Shown here: positions 55,311 through 63,298 of the stretch, piece by piece
How the letters are laid out: each line of letters starts with the position of its first letter
Numbering within the stretch: the stretch's first letter is position 1
Assembly: GCA_964613035.1 (NCBI GenBank)
Contig: CAZTFQ010000005.1
Span: forward strand, 50,722-114,721
Direction of reading: 5' to 3'
Origin: CAVIQK01 sp964613035
Lineage (GTDB): Bacteria > Bacillota > Clostridia > Christensenellales > DTU072
Length of the DNA stretch: 64,000 nucleotides
Program-made: the position numbers and the translations under genes
The notes under the pieces: generated by a model
Told to the model about the DNA's origin: nothing
What the model saw: only the letters and a program-made list of their open reading frames with translations
Database searches by the model: none

Positions 55311-55401
55311 AATCGGTCTCCTTTTTAATTTATAGATATATTATATAATATAAATTTTAAATTGTATAGAGGAAAATTAAAACACGCCGACTTAATTTAT
55401 C

Positions 55402-56285
55402 TTGACGGTCATTGAAAGCGCTCATCATAATTATGAAAACTGCGTCTGTACGGAATGCGGAGACATAACGCTAGAGCTCGATATCCTCGTTATGGAAAAG
55501 GACGGAGATAATTACACGGTGACGGGAGTTAAAAGCAAATCGATGACAGAGATAGTTATTCCGTCATTCGTTACGATTATAGGTAAAAAGCATTCGAAGA
55601 TTGTACGCAACTTGCCGATATAACGCTACCCGACGGCATTACGCAGGTCGGCTGGGAAGCATTCGACGATACGGCTTGGTACGGCAATCAGCCTGACGGG
55701 CTTGTTTGCGTAGGAAAAGTGGCTTATAAATATAAAGGCGTCGCGTCTAAAGGGACGTCGGTCGTTATAGAAGACGGCACTGTAAGCATTGCTCCCGGGG
55801 CTTTTTACGAATGCGACGGAATAACCTCAGTCGTCATTCCCGACGGTGTGAAAAACATAGGACGACAGGCATTCGACGGCTGTAACGATCTATATAGTAT
55901 CAATATCCCCGACAGTGTTGAAATTATAGACAATCACGCCTTCTACTACTGCCGCGGACTCACTCCCGTAACCATAGGAGGAAGCGGCGTCGAAAGTATC
56001 GGGAAATATGCTTTCTACGAATGTAGCGCGCTCACCGAAATTACTATTAAGAGTAACGTCGAGAGTATAGGCGAAAATGCTTTTTACGGTTGCGGAAATC
56101 TGCATACGGTCATAATAGAATCCTCAATGATAGCGGGGCTGAATTCATCCGACGGCAACCTTCTCGACAACGCTTCTACCGTGTACGTAAAAGAAGAAAT
56201 AGTTGCCGGAAGCTATATTACGGACGGTCTCGTTCTCGATTCTGTTTCAGACAAAGAAGGATACGTCAAATACATCAAAAAGTAA
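55402..56285 (+). pseudogene. BspA-like leucine-rich-repeat protein fragment, frameshifted and missing its N-terminus
   Basis: Two frames together encode one BspA-type protein. The first part (55402 onward, from a TTG with no ribosome site) has NYENCVCTECGD, the Cys-pair segment often found in secreted BspA proteins. It runs into VIPSFVTIIG and then stops at 55621. The second frame continues the expected repeat from 55587: KAFEDCTQLADITLPDG, TAWYGNQPDGLVCVG, then LRR units with GAFYECDGITSVVIPDGV-type and KYAFYECSALTEITI-type sequences to 56285. One base in the A5 run at 55585-55589 explains the shift. A signal peptide is also missing. Best read as a decayed surface-protein gene; an assembly error could explain only the frameshift. 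Confidence 0.8.
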
Positions 56286-56319
56286 TCTCGGATAAACAAA
56301 ACACTACTAAACCGAAAGC

Positions 56320-56352
56320 AACGCTTTCCGACAAGGAAGAGCGTTGTTTTTT
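56320..56352 (+). terminator. Intrinsic terminator after the BspA-like fragment
   Basis: AACGCTTTCC pairs with GGAAGAGCGTT (one bulge), followed by G and T6 on the plus strand. Confidence 0.7.
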
Positions 56353-56364
56353 ATACTTACACAC

Positions 56365-56412
56365 AAAATAAAAAACACACCGTTTTCCGATTATTACGGG
56401 GAAAACGGTGTG
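56365..56412 (-). terminator. Intrinsic terminator of the EF-G-like gene
   Basis: CACACCGTTTTCC pairs with GGAAAACGGTGTG, a 13-bp stem 38 bases after the stop. On the minus strand it is followed by TTTTTTATTTT. Confidence 0.85.
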
Positions 56413-56450
56413 CGATTTTTAAAATTCAGATATCGCGACCTAAGTTTAAA

Positions 56451-58466
56451 TTACTTCTTGGAAGCGGCGATAACCTTTTCTGCGATCATCGAGGGGACTT
56501 CTTCGTAACGGACGAATTCCATCGTGAATTTTCCTCTGCCCTGAGTCATGGAACGGAGGTCGGTGGCGTACTTGGCGAGTTCTGCCATAGGAGCTTCACC
56601 GTTGACGACCTGCTTACCGTCGACGAGGTCCATACCGAAGATACGGCCTCTACGCTTATTCATATCGCTCATAATATCGCCGAGGTAAGATTCGGGGATG
56701 GTGACCTTGACGGACATAATAGGCTCGAGGAGAACGGGCTTAGCCATCGGGAGACCTGCTTCGAAGGAGAGACGGGCGGCGGAGAGGAAGGCGACTTCCT
56801 TACTGTCTACGGGGTGATACTTACCGTCGACGAGGCTTGCCTTAAGGTTGACCACGGGATAGCCTGCGAGGACGCCGTGCTGAATGGCGTCGCGGAGACC
56901 TTTTTCTACGACGGGTATAAACTGACGCGGAACGGCGCCGCCTACGACCTTGTCGACGAATTCGAATACTCCGTCTGCCGCACCGGGTTCGTAATCGATA
57001 TAGACCACACCGAACTGACCCGCGCCGCCGGACTGCTTTTTATGTTTACCTTCCACGTAAGTGGCGGTACCTTTTATAGTCTCTCTGTAAGAAATACGAG
57101 GTTCTTGGAGATTGGCGGTAACGCCGAATTTGTTTTTAAGTTTTTTACAGAGAATATCGAGCTGAGCTTCGCCCTGACCGGAGATAACGGTTTCGCCGGT
57201 ATCGGAAGCTTTTTGGACGACGAAGGTGGGGTCTTCTTCGTGGAGCTTGGACAGACCGCCGAAGATTTTTTCTTCTTCGCCTTCTTTTGCCGCATAGACT
57301 GCCATAGAGATGACGGGTTGCGGGAACTCGATGGGAGCGATAGCCTCGCAACCTTCGTCACAGAGGGTATCGTTGGTAGAAGTGAAGGAAAGCTTAGCCA
57401 GTGCGCCTATATCGCCGGCTACCAGCTCGTCGACGGGTTCTTGCTTCTTACCTTTAATAATATAGACCTGGTTGATACGCTCTTTATCTTCCACTCTGGT
57501 GTTGTAGAGAGTCATACCGGGCTTAACGGAACCGGAGACGACCTTGATGATGTTGAGTTTTCCTACAAACTGGTCGTAGACCGTCTTGAATACGAGAGCG
57601 GAGTTCTTATCGGAATCGATATCGGCGCCGAGCTTGCCTTCCGCGGGGGAGGGAAGCAGATTGATAATATTCTCGAGGAGGAGATTGGTACCGAGGTTGA
57701 GAGTCGCGGCACCGCCGACGATCGGGACGAATTCACCGCCGATGACTCGGGCTTTGACGCCCTTAGCGACGTCTTCTCCGGAGAGAGCGCCTTCCTCGAA
57801 GAACTTCTCCATCAATTCTTCACTGGCTTCCGCGGCGGCTTCCTGAAGTTCCGCGTTGTTGTTCTCTACTACGCTCTGAAGGGACGCGGGGATGTCGATT
57901 TCGCCCAGCTTGAGGTCGTAAGCCTTGCCGTGAAGGATGCTGGCTGCGCCTTTCATGTTATATCCGTCCATAACGGGGATCTCGATGGGAGCCACGAGGA
58001 TGGGGTACTTGGCTTTAATAGCCTCGACGGTCGCCATATAATTGGAGTTTTCTTTATTGATACCGTTGATGTAGATCATCGCGGGGATTTTATGTTCCTT
58101 ACAATACTCGAGAGCTTTTTCAGTACCTACGCTGAGAGAGCCCGTAGCGCCCGTGACGATAATCGCGGCGTCGGCGGCTTTAAGCGCGGCAATCATTTCG
58201 CCTTCGAAGTCGAAGAAACCGGGGGTATCGATAATATTGATTTTATGTCCTTTATAGATACCGTAAGCTATCGACATGGAAATCGACATCTTTTTGGAAA
58301 TTTCCTCGGGATCGTAGTCGGATACGGACGAGCCGTCGTCAACCTTGCCCATTCTGTCGATGGACTTCATTTCGAAAAGGAGGGCTTCCATAAGAGAGGT
58401 TTTACCTTCTCCGCCGTGTCCGATGAGTGCGATATTGCGAATAGTGTCTTTGTTGTATCCAGCCAT
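56451..58466 (-). CDS. EF-G-like translation-factor GTPase paralog with altered G4 motif
   Basis: The 671-residue protein has the five-domain EF-G layout of the FusA2/EF-G-like group. G1 is GHGGEGKTS (17-24), G3 is DTPGFFDFEGEM (80-91) and the switch I region is the non-canonical KKMSISMSIAY. Domain II begins near residue 290. Domain IV/V blocks include GAGQFGVVYIDYEP and LLEPIMSVKVTIPESYLGDIMSDMNKRRGRI. The guanine-specificity motif NKMD of G4 reads NGIN here (134-137), losing both Lys and Asp; the DNA confirms it. True EF-G must be elsewhere in the genome. Role unknown; ribosome rescue, stress or altered nucleotide use are possibilities. AGGTAA precedes the ATG; murI lies 38 bases upstream. 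Confidence 0.87.
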   Translation of the reverse strand: MAGYNKDTIRNIALIGHGGEGKTSLMEALLFEMKSIDRMGKVDDGSSVSDYDPEEISKKMSISMSIAYGIYKGHKINIIDTPGFFDFEGEMIAALKAADAAIIVTGATGSLSVGTEKALEYCKEHKIPAMIYINGINKENSNYMATVEAIKAKYPILVAPIEIPVMDGYNMKGAASILHGKAYDLKLGEIDIPASLQSVVENNNAELQEAAAEASEELMEKFFEEGALSGEDVAKGVKARVIGGEFVPIVGGAATLNLGTNLLLENIINLLPSPAEGKLGADIDSDKNSALVFKTVYDQFVGKLNIIKVVSGSVKPGMTLYNTRVEDKERINQVYIIKGKKQEPVDELVAGDIGALAKLSFTSTNDTLCDEGCEAIAPIEFPQPVISMAVYAAKEGEEEKIFGGLSKLHEEDPTFVVQKASDTGETVISGQGEAQLDILCKKLKNKFGVTANLQEPRISYRETIKGTATYVEGKHKKQSGGAGQFGVVYIDYEPGAADGVFEFVDKVVGGAVPRQFIPVVEKGLRDAIQHGVLAGYPVVNLKASLVDGKYHPVDSKEVAFLSAARLSFEAGLPMAKPVLLEPIMSVKVTIPESYLGDIMSDMNKRRGRIFGMDLVDGKQVVNGEAPMAELAKYATDLRSMTQGRGKFTMEFVRYEEVPSMIAEKVIAASKK

Positions 58467-58504
58467 TTTTTACCTCATATAAAAAGTAGAATATAACTAT
58501 GATA

Positions 58505-59227
58505 CTATAAATCTTCGCAAAACACAAGAGGGAATTTACTCGAAAAGCAATTATTTACTATTTTTTTGTATTTAGTCGCCTCGTCATTCCCCGTGAAAAC
58601 GATTTTTACGCGCTCAAGAGGGGCGGGCGGCGGGGATGAATAATAAGAAAGCATCTCTTTTATCAACTCTTCCGTACCGTCGAAAAGAGGCGTATCGGGA
58701 AAAATTTTCATAAGGACGTCTTTCAAATATATATAATGCGTGCAGGCGAGATATACGGAAGTAGGACAATACCGCTTCAATCTCGAAGACAACTCTTCTT
58801 CCAGCGCCGATACGTCGGGAAGACATTTTTCAACGTCCGTGGCGAGATTTTGAAACCCCAGCGACACCGCTCCCTCGGGAAGCGTCTCGAACAACCTCTC
58901 CGCAGACAAAATCGTAGAGAGGACCAACGCGGATTCTCCCGCCGAAGAAAAGTCTTGTTTTATCTTAAAGACTCTTATCCCTCTCACCTCGTCGGGAGAA
59001 AAATTAAGCGACGCGGTGTTACACGCCAAAACGATACAATCGACGTTTTTATCGCATAATCCGTTGCACAGGCTACCGATTCTGGCATTTAATTGTTCTT
59101 GTGAGAGCGTGCCGTACGGCGCGTAAGCGTTGTCCGCGAGATACAAGTACTCGCCGCCGAAAGTGTCCTTCAAGGCGGAAAGAACGTTGAGCCCGCCCGC
59201 TCCGCTGTCGATTATTCCTATACGCAT
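58505..59227 (-). CDS. murI: Glutamate racemase
   Basis: Makes D-glutamate for peptidoglycan. The 240-residue cofactor-independent racemase has IGIIDSGAGGLNVL and the segment YLYLADNAYAPYG. The two catalytic cysteines lie in LACNTASL and LACTHYIYLK. Slightly shorter than most relatives (~260), mainly in the C-terminal part (SSPPPAPLERVKI). It lies between gpr and the EF-G-like gene on the same strand. Confidence 0.92.
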   Translation of the reverse strand: MRIGIIDSGAGGLNVLSALKDTFGGEYLYLADNAYAPYGTLSQEQLNARIGSLCNGLCDKNVDCIVLACNTASLNFSPDEVRGIRVFKIKQDFSSAGESALVLSTILSAERLFETLPEGAVSLGFQNLATDVEKCLPDVSALEEELSSRLKRYCPTSVYLACTHYIYLKDVLMKIFPDTPLFDGTEELIKEMLSYYSSPPPAPLERVKIVFTGNDEATKYKKIVNNCFSSKFPLVFCEDL

Positions 59228-59253
59228 ATCATAATCGTATGCGCGTTATCGAT

Positions 59254-59970
59254 TTATATTCCGAACAACGACCTTATCGCACCGGAAATCACCGCCGACA
59301 ATCTGTCTATAACGTCGTCGACGTCTTTTGAGGCGAGGACGAGAGACCCGGGAAAGTCGGAAATCGCGGAAGCGCGTATAACGAGAGGCGCGCCGACGGA
59401 CACTACGGGTACGCCCAGCGTATCGCGATCGAGTTTTTCGCTCTTATTCCCTACGCCTCCCCCCGGGATCATGCCGTCGTTTTTCATCTGTACGACCGTA
59501 TTGAGTTTAGCGGGATCGGAAGTTGCGAGAGAATCCGCCAGTATGACCAGGGACGGGCGTATCTCTCCGACGACGCCCTTTATAACTCTCCAAGAATCTA
59601 TCCCGGTAACACCCGATACGGACGGATTGAGTGTAAAAAGAGCGGGTTTTCCCCGAGATTTTTTATTAATCGCTATCGGATCGAGCCTTAAGGTCGTGCG
59701 CACTCCGAGAGAATCCGCCACAAGCCCGGCATTCCCCAGCCCCACGACGAGGACGGAGCCGCGCCTATATCCTGCCGCCTTAACGGTATCGCGGAAGCAT
59801 TCCGCCACGACGGAAGAAAAACCTTCTCCGCGTTCTTTCACGGACGTGGTGACATATCGACCGTCTTTTCTGACAGTTACGGTCGCGCCGTCTCTATCAT
59901 ACACGAGGTCCTTATTTCCGTCCGTAGAAAACGGAGCCGTTTCGTCGAAGAGTACGTTATAATCGAGCAT
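59254..59970 (-). CDS. gpr: Spore germination protease GPR
   Basis: The protease degrades small acid-soluble spore proteins when spores germinate, so the organism makes spores or descends from spore formers. Family blocks are SVLVVGLGNAGLVADSLGV, VTGIDSWRVIKGVV, PSLVILADSLAT, MIPGGGVGN and LGVPVVSVGAPLVIRA. The two Asp residues matching the catalytic pair (in ADSLG and LADSLA) are kept. At 238 residues it is much shorter than Bacillus GPR (~370), mostly at the N-terminal propeptide and middle. ATG 59970 is chosen; the extra N-terminal reading from 60051 does not look like GPR and overlaps the rpsT promoter. The gpr-rpsT neighbourhood is typical of Clostridia. Confidence 0.9.
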   Translation of the reverse strand: MLDYNVLFDETAPFSTDGNKDLVYDRDGATVTVRKDGRYVTTSVKERGEGFSSVVAECFRDTVKAAGYRRGSVLVVGLGNAGLVADSLGVRTTLRLDPIAINKKSRGKPALFTLNPSVSGVTGIDSWRVIKGVVGEIRPSLVILADSLATSDPAKLNTVVQMKNDGMIPGGGVGNKSEKLDRDTLGVPVVSVGAPLVIRASAISDFPGSLVLASKDVDDVIDRLSAVISGAIRSLFGI

Positions 59971-60012
59971 ACGAAAATTATGGTCCTTTTTTATAAAATT
60001 ACGCGAAAACAG

Positions 60013-60041
60013 TTGAAACTCTTTTTGGTTTATGCTAAAAT
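60013..60041 (+). promoter_or_regulatory. Sigma-A promoter of rpsT
   Basis: TTGAAA (60013-60018), 17-base spacer, TAAAAT (60036-60041), leader of ~28 bases with AAGGAG. Confidence 0.75.
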
Positions 60042-60075
60042 AGCGTAGCAATATATGGAATTAAGGAGTCAGAAA

Positions 60076-60342
60076 ATGCCTAATATTAAATCTAAAATCA
60101 AACGCGTATCTCTCAGCAGAGCAGAAAACGAAGTCAACAATAGCCAAAAGTCCAGAATTAAGAACAGCATCAAGAAATTCGACGCAGCAGTCGCGGAAAA
60201 CGATTGGGAAAAAGCCGAAGCTCTCCACAGAGAGACCGTAGCTCTTCTCGACCAAGCCGCTCACGACAATCTTTATCATAAAAACACCGTCGCAAGAAAA
60301 AAATCCGCTCTTGCGAAGCGTCTCGACACCATTAGAAAGTAA
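60076..60342 (+). CDS. rpsT: Ribosomal protein S20
   Basis: An 88-residue basic, helical primary binder of 16S rRNA. It opens MPNIKSKIKRV and has SRAENEVNNSQKSRIKNSIKKF, with HKNTVARKKSALAKRL near the end as in all S20 proteins. AAGGAG lies eight bases before ATG 60076; the in-frame codon at 60055 has no ribosome site. Confidence 0.96.
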   Translation: MPNIKSKIKRVSLSRAENEVNNSQKSRIKNSIKKFDAAVAENDWEKAEALHRETVALLDQAAHDNLYHKNTVARKKSALAKRLDTIRK

Positions 60343-60372
60343 TCGAGTCAATCCTTATAGTATAATAACGGA

Positions 60373-60401
60373 AGCAATCTCCTTTTGAGATTGCTTTTTT
60401 T
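60373..60401 (+). terminator. Intrinsic terminator of rpsT
   Basis: AGCAATCTC pairs with GAGATTGCT around a five-base loop, followed by T6. Confidence 0.88.
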
Positions 60402-60412
60402 ATGAATTTAAG

Positions 60413-60441
60413 TTGACAAGCGCGGACGGTTGTATTAGAAT
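60413..60441 (+). promoter_or_regulatory. Sigma-A promoter of tRNA-Pro(GGG)
   Basis: TTGACA (60413-60418), 17-base spacer, TAGAAT (60436-60441), 12 bases before the mature tRNA 5' end. Confidence 0.8.
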
Positions 60442-60453
60442 AAATAGCGTTAT

Positions 60454-60530
60454 CTGGGTATGGCGCAGTTTGGTAGCGCGCTTGAATGGGGTTCAAGAGG
60501 CCGGAGGTTCGAATCCTCTTACCCAGACCA
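60454..60530 (+). tRNA. tRNA-Pro (anticodon GGG), CCA encoded
   Basis: Acceptor CTGGGTA pairs with TACCCAG. The anticodon stem CTTGA/TCAAG closes loop ATGGGGT, anticodon GGG. GGTTCGAATCC forms the T arm, and discriminator A plus CCA end at 60530. A second proline tRNA, with anticodon CGG, is at 28149. Confidence 0.94.
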
Positions 60531-60565
60531 AGGGGCAGCCTAACGAATAATTCGGTTGCCCCTTT
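60531..60565 (+). terminator. Terminator-like hairpin after tRNA-Pro(GGG)
   Basis: AGGGGCAGCC pairs with GGTTGCCCCT (one G-U pair), followed by a short TT. The next ~147 bases (60566-60712) hold no gene; an AT-rich patch near 60690 may contain the promoter of the 60713 gene but no -35 box is clear. Confidence 0.7.
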
Positions 60566-60712
60566 ACATTAAGAGGCATAATCCTCGGGAAATACTCGTA
60601 GATACGAGAAAACAACACTGATCGCCGCAAGAAGGTCGTAACCGTTAAATAAAATTTTTGTGTAGCATACTATATCAGCACCTTCGAGCGGAATATTATA
60701 TAGAATGCGGTT

Positions 60713-61759
60713 ATGAAAATACTACACGGAAAAATTGCGAAAATTTTTAAATCATTATACATTATAGGACTGGTCTGCTTCGCCGCGTATATCGGGAGCA
60801 ACACCTTTTTAAGAAACTCGGTTAAAATAGACGAAAACCCCGACTTGAACACGGGGCATTTCGGAGAAGTACCCACATGGACGGAGTTTTCCGATTCCGT
60901 CGAAGCTAACGAAATATTCGCGGAATATGCGGACGAAGACTTCTCGGACGACGTTGATCTCGCGTACGACTTATACGTATTGTCCCTTAAAAGGATGGCT
61001 CTGAGCAAGTTTTACGCGACCAAGCTTCACGGCGTGATAGACTTCTCCTCGGTCGGCATAGACGGACGTTCGGAAACCTTACAGACGACGGCGTATTATA
61101 AAAAGGATACCCCTACTCTCTCGCCGTACGACGATTACGAGTCATTCTATCAGAACATAATCTATCTGTCTAAAGAGCCCGAGATGCTGAAGCTCTCCAA
61201 TCTCGTCAATCAGGGTATAAGGGAATATTGCGACGGCGTAACCACGTATGAAGAACACGGCACCTCTCCCGTCGTCAATGCGGACTCGGGATCCGCAACC
61301 TGGAGCGGACAGCTGAAGTCTTATCCTAAAGAACAGCACGACACCTATCGTCAATACGATCAGTCTGAGTTAAGAGAAAAATCCAACTTCGTCATCAATC
61401 TCGACACCATAGACGACGATACAGTCTCCGTCAAGAGGTCTAAAGGTGACGACGGGCGTTATTATTACGAAGTTTCGTTCAACATCCTCTTCAAGGATTC
61501 CAACGACGAGTCGGTCAAGACGGAACGTATCAGCATAGAACGCACCATGGGCGGAACGCTCAAGCTGGAATGTGCCAGAGCGATGGTCAAAATGACTATT
61601 TGCGAAAACGGTTATATGATTAAATGGGGTTCCGAATCCGACTGGATATCTTACTTCGGTCGTATATCGGGAGACGCTTTCTATTCCTGCGAAGAGAGCA
61701 TAAGTTATTATAACGAAGAAGAGAAATATTTCGGTGAGTGGAGGGAGCGCTGTGCGTAA
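60713..61759 (+). CDS. Membrane-anchored or secreted protein of unknown function (348 aa)
   Basis: An N-terminal basic stretch and hydrophobic segment (residues ~13-30) anchor or export the protein; the rest is acidic and presumably outside. No lipobox, repeats or catalytic motif are visible. Its central YDLYVLSLKRMA helix, the REYCDGV...HGTSPVV stretch and the YYYEVSFNILFKDS strand-like segment parallel positions in the unknown protein at 19772. The two are therefore probably distant paralogs. The ribosome site is weak. The gene overlaps the next by eight bases, so this is the first member of a three-gene cluster for envelope-type proteins. Confidence 0.75.
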   Translation: MKILHGKIAKIFKSLYIIGLVCFAAYIGSNTFLRNSVKIDENPDLNTGHFGEVPTWTEFSDSVEANEIFAEYADEDFSDDVDLAYDLYVLSLKRMALSKFYATKLHGVIDFSSVGIDGRSETLQTTAYYKKDTPTLSPYDDYESFYQNIIYLSKEPEMLKLSNLVNQGIREYCDGVTTYEEHGTSPVVNADSGSATWSGQLKSYPKEQHDTYRQYDQSELREKSNFVINLDTIDDDTVSVKRSKGDDGRYYYEVSFNILFKDSNDESVKTERISIERTMGGTLKLECARAMVKMTICENGYMIKWGSESDWISYFGRISGDAFYSCEESISYYNEEEKYFGEWRERCA

Positions 61760-62366
61760 AACGAAACGGGCGATATCTGCGATACTGGCGGTACTTATCT
61801 TGGTAATCGCATCGGTATCGATGCTTCCCTCGGGCGTAGCGTACGCCGCGGAAAAGAAGACCAGAGCTCTGGTGCCCTGCTCTTTATATTCCGACGAAAC
61901 GCTCTCCGAAGCCGTCCTCGAAATACAGCGTAACGAAGAAATAACGGTCATAGAATCGGGAGACGAGGTTGCTAAAGTCTCCGTCAACGGAGTGGAAGGA
62001 TACGTAAGGACCGTCAATCTATACGAGACGGACACGGATTTTTCTAAAAACACCGACATCAAGCACGTGGGGACGGGGAATTTTTCCAACACCGTCAACG
62101 TATATAAATACCCGTACAAAGAATCCACCGTCGTCGCGACTCTCAGAGACAACGACGAAGTGGAAGTCGTACAAAACGGAATGAATTACGGGGAATTCTT
62201 TGAAATCAAATATAACGGAGGGAGAGCTTTTATTCTAAAATCCGACGTAACGGACGGACTGACGTATACGACTACGGTCACAATCGTCCTATCGGTAGTG
62301 GGCGGAGTGCTGCTGATTGTACTGCTACTGCTGGTTATATTCGGATTGAAGCTAAAAAAGAGGTAA
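61752..62366 (+). CDS. Membrane protein with two SH3b-like domains outside
   Basis: Start GTG 61752 has GGAGG seven bases upstream and lies within the end of the previous gene. The 204-residue product has a signal peptide ending VAYA, then two SH3b-like strands-and-turns units (ALVPCSLYSDETLSEAVLEI... and VNVYKYPYKESTVVATLRDNDEVEVV...). A C-terminal membrane segment (TTTVTIVLSVVGGVLLIVLLLL) is followed by LKLKKR. So it is anchored by its C-terminus with the SH3b part facing outward, as for wall-binding or sensing proteins. The partner is unknown. Confidence 0.8.
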   Translation: MRKTKRAISAILAVLILVIASVSMLPSGVAYAAEKKTRALVPCSLYSDETLSEAVLEIQRNEEITVIESGDEVAKVSVNGVEGYVRTVNLYETDTDFSKNTDIKHVGTGNFSNTVNVYKYPYKESTVVATLRDNDEVEVVQNGMNYGEFFEIKYNGGRAFILKSDVTDGLTYTTTVTIVLSVVGGVLLIVLLLLVIFGLKLKKR

Positions 62367-62367
62367 A

Positions 62368-63234
62368 ATGGGATATTATAAAAAGAGAAAAAAGGGCAAG
62401 AAGGTCGAGGACAATTATCAACCGCCGTTCGAGCAAAGCATCCTCGGGCAAAACGTCGAGATATTAGGACTGAGGCAAAACACTCTAGACCTACTCAAGA
62501 GTAGCGAAATCGCCACTCTCGGCGACCTCTTGAAAAAGTCCGAAAAAGATTTGTATAAAATCAAAACTTTCAATAAAAAAAATTTACTGGACGTCAACAA
62601 GGCTCTGGAGAAAAGGAAACTTTTTCTTAAGCCTATAGAAGACGCCGTTAACGAAGAAAAATCGGCTAAGCCTACTGTTTCTGCTTCCGCTACCACGGAA
62701 AAGGGCGAAAAAGCGAAAAAGAACGACAACGGAAAGAAGTCTCCCGAACCTAAATTCGCCGACGTCTCCGAAGCCAAAACTAAAAAGGAACGTGAAAAAC
62801 TCCGTCCTAAAAAGACCGTCCTCAACGACGTCAAGGACATCTATGTCAAAATCAACAAAAACGGTCTGTGGGGATTCCAAGAAAGAGCCACCGGCAAAGA
62901 AATCATCAAGCCCGCTTATACAGACGTGTTTTTGTTCAAAGAAGACCTATGCTGCGTAGAGCTGGAAGAGAAGTTCGGATACATCGACAGAGAGGGGAAA
63001 TTCGTCATAGAGCCTCGCTACGATATGGCGGCGTCCTTCTCGGAGGGATACGCGTGCGTATACGTGGGGGAGAAATGCGGATATATCGACAAGGAAGGCA
63101 ACGTAATAGTGCCCTTCGACTACGACGCGGGTACCGCCGTCCTGGAAGCCTCCTGTAGAGTAAAGCGCAACGGTCAGTGGGGAGAGCTCAACTTCGCCGA
63201 CGGCAAACCGACCGAAATAAGATGGATAATTTAA
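62368..63234 (+). CDS. RpoA-CTD-like domain fused to WG repeats
   Basis: A basic tail precedes a helix-hairpin-helix domain (residues ~28-88): VEILGLRQNTLDLLKSSEI, TLGDLLKKSEKDLYKIKTF, NKKNLLDVNKALEKR. This matches the RNA polymerase alpha C-terminal domain pattern (two helices, turn, linker, third helix). A Lys/Glu/Ser-rich linker (~95-155) follows. The C-terminal part has about three WG/KWG repeats (KNGLWGFQERATGKEIIKP, EKFGYIDREGKFVIEP, EKCGYIDKEGNVIVP). There is no signal peptide, so it is cytosolic. It starts one base after the SH3b gene. The fusion could tether a protein-binding beta-propeller-like part to DNA or polymerase; this is inference. Confidence 0.82.
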   Translation: MGYYKKRKKGKKVEDNYQPPFEQSILGQNVEILGLRQNTLDLLKSSEIATLGDLLKKSEKDLYKIKTFNKKNLLDVNKALEKRKLFLKPIEDAVNEEKSAKPTVSASATTEKGEKAKKNDNGKKSPEPKFADVSEAKTKKEREKLRPKKTVLNDVKDIYVKINKNGLWGFQERATGKEIIKPAYTDVFLFKEDLCCVELEEKFGYIDREGKFVIEPRYDMAASFSEGYACVYVGEKCGYIDKEGNVIVPFDYDAGTAVLEASCRVKRNGQWGELNFADGKPTEIRWII

Positions 63235-63238
63235 CACT

Positions 63239-63275
63239 AAAAAGCACGTCTATGCGGACGTGCTTTTTGTTTTGT
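63239..63275. terminator. Intrinsic terminator after the three-gene cluster
   Basis: AAAAAGCACGTC pairs with GACGTGCTTTTT around a six-base loop. T-rich on the plus side and A-rich on the left, so it may also serve the minus-strand lipoprotein gene. Confidence 0.85.
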
Positions 63276-63298
63276 TTTCGATTTTTAATAAGTCTACC

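Noticed and set aside
55585..55589. Programmed frameshift in the BspA-like gene
   Set aside because: No slippery heptamer plus stimulatory structure is evident, and the gene also lacks a signal peptide, which points to decay.
56814..58496. A 560-codon plus-strand open frame opposite the EF-G-like gene
   Set aside because: Antisense shadow of a clear GTPase gene; repetitive acidic and Phe/Gly-rich composition with no family motif.
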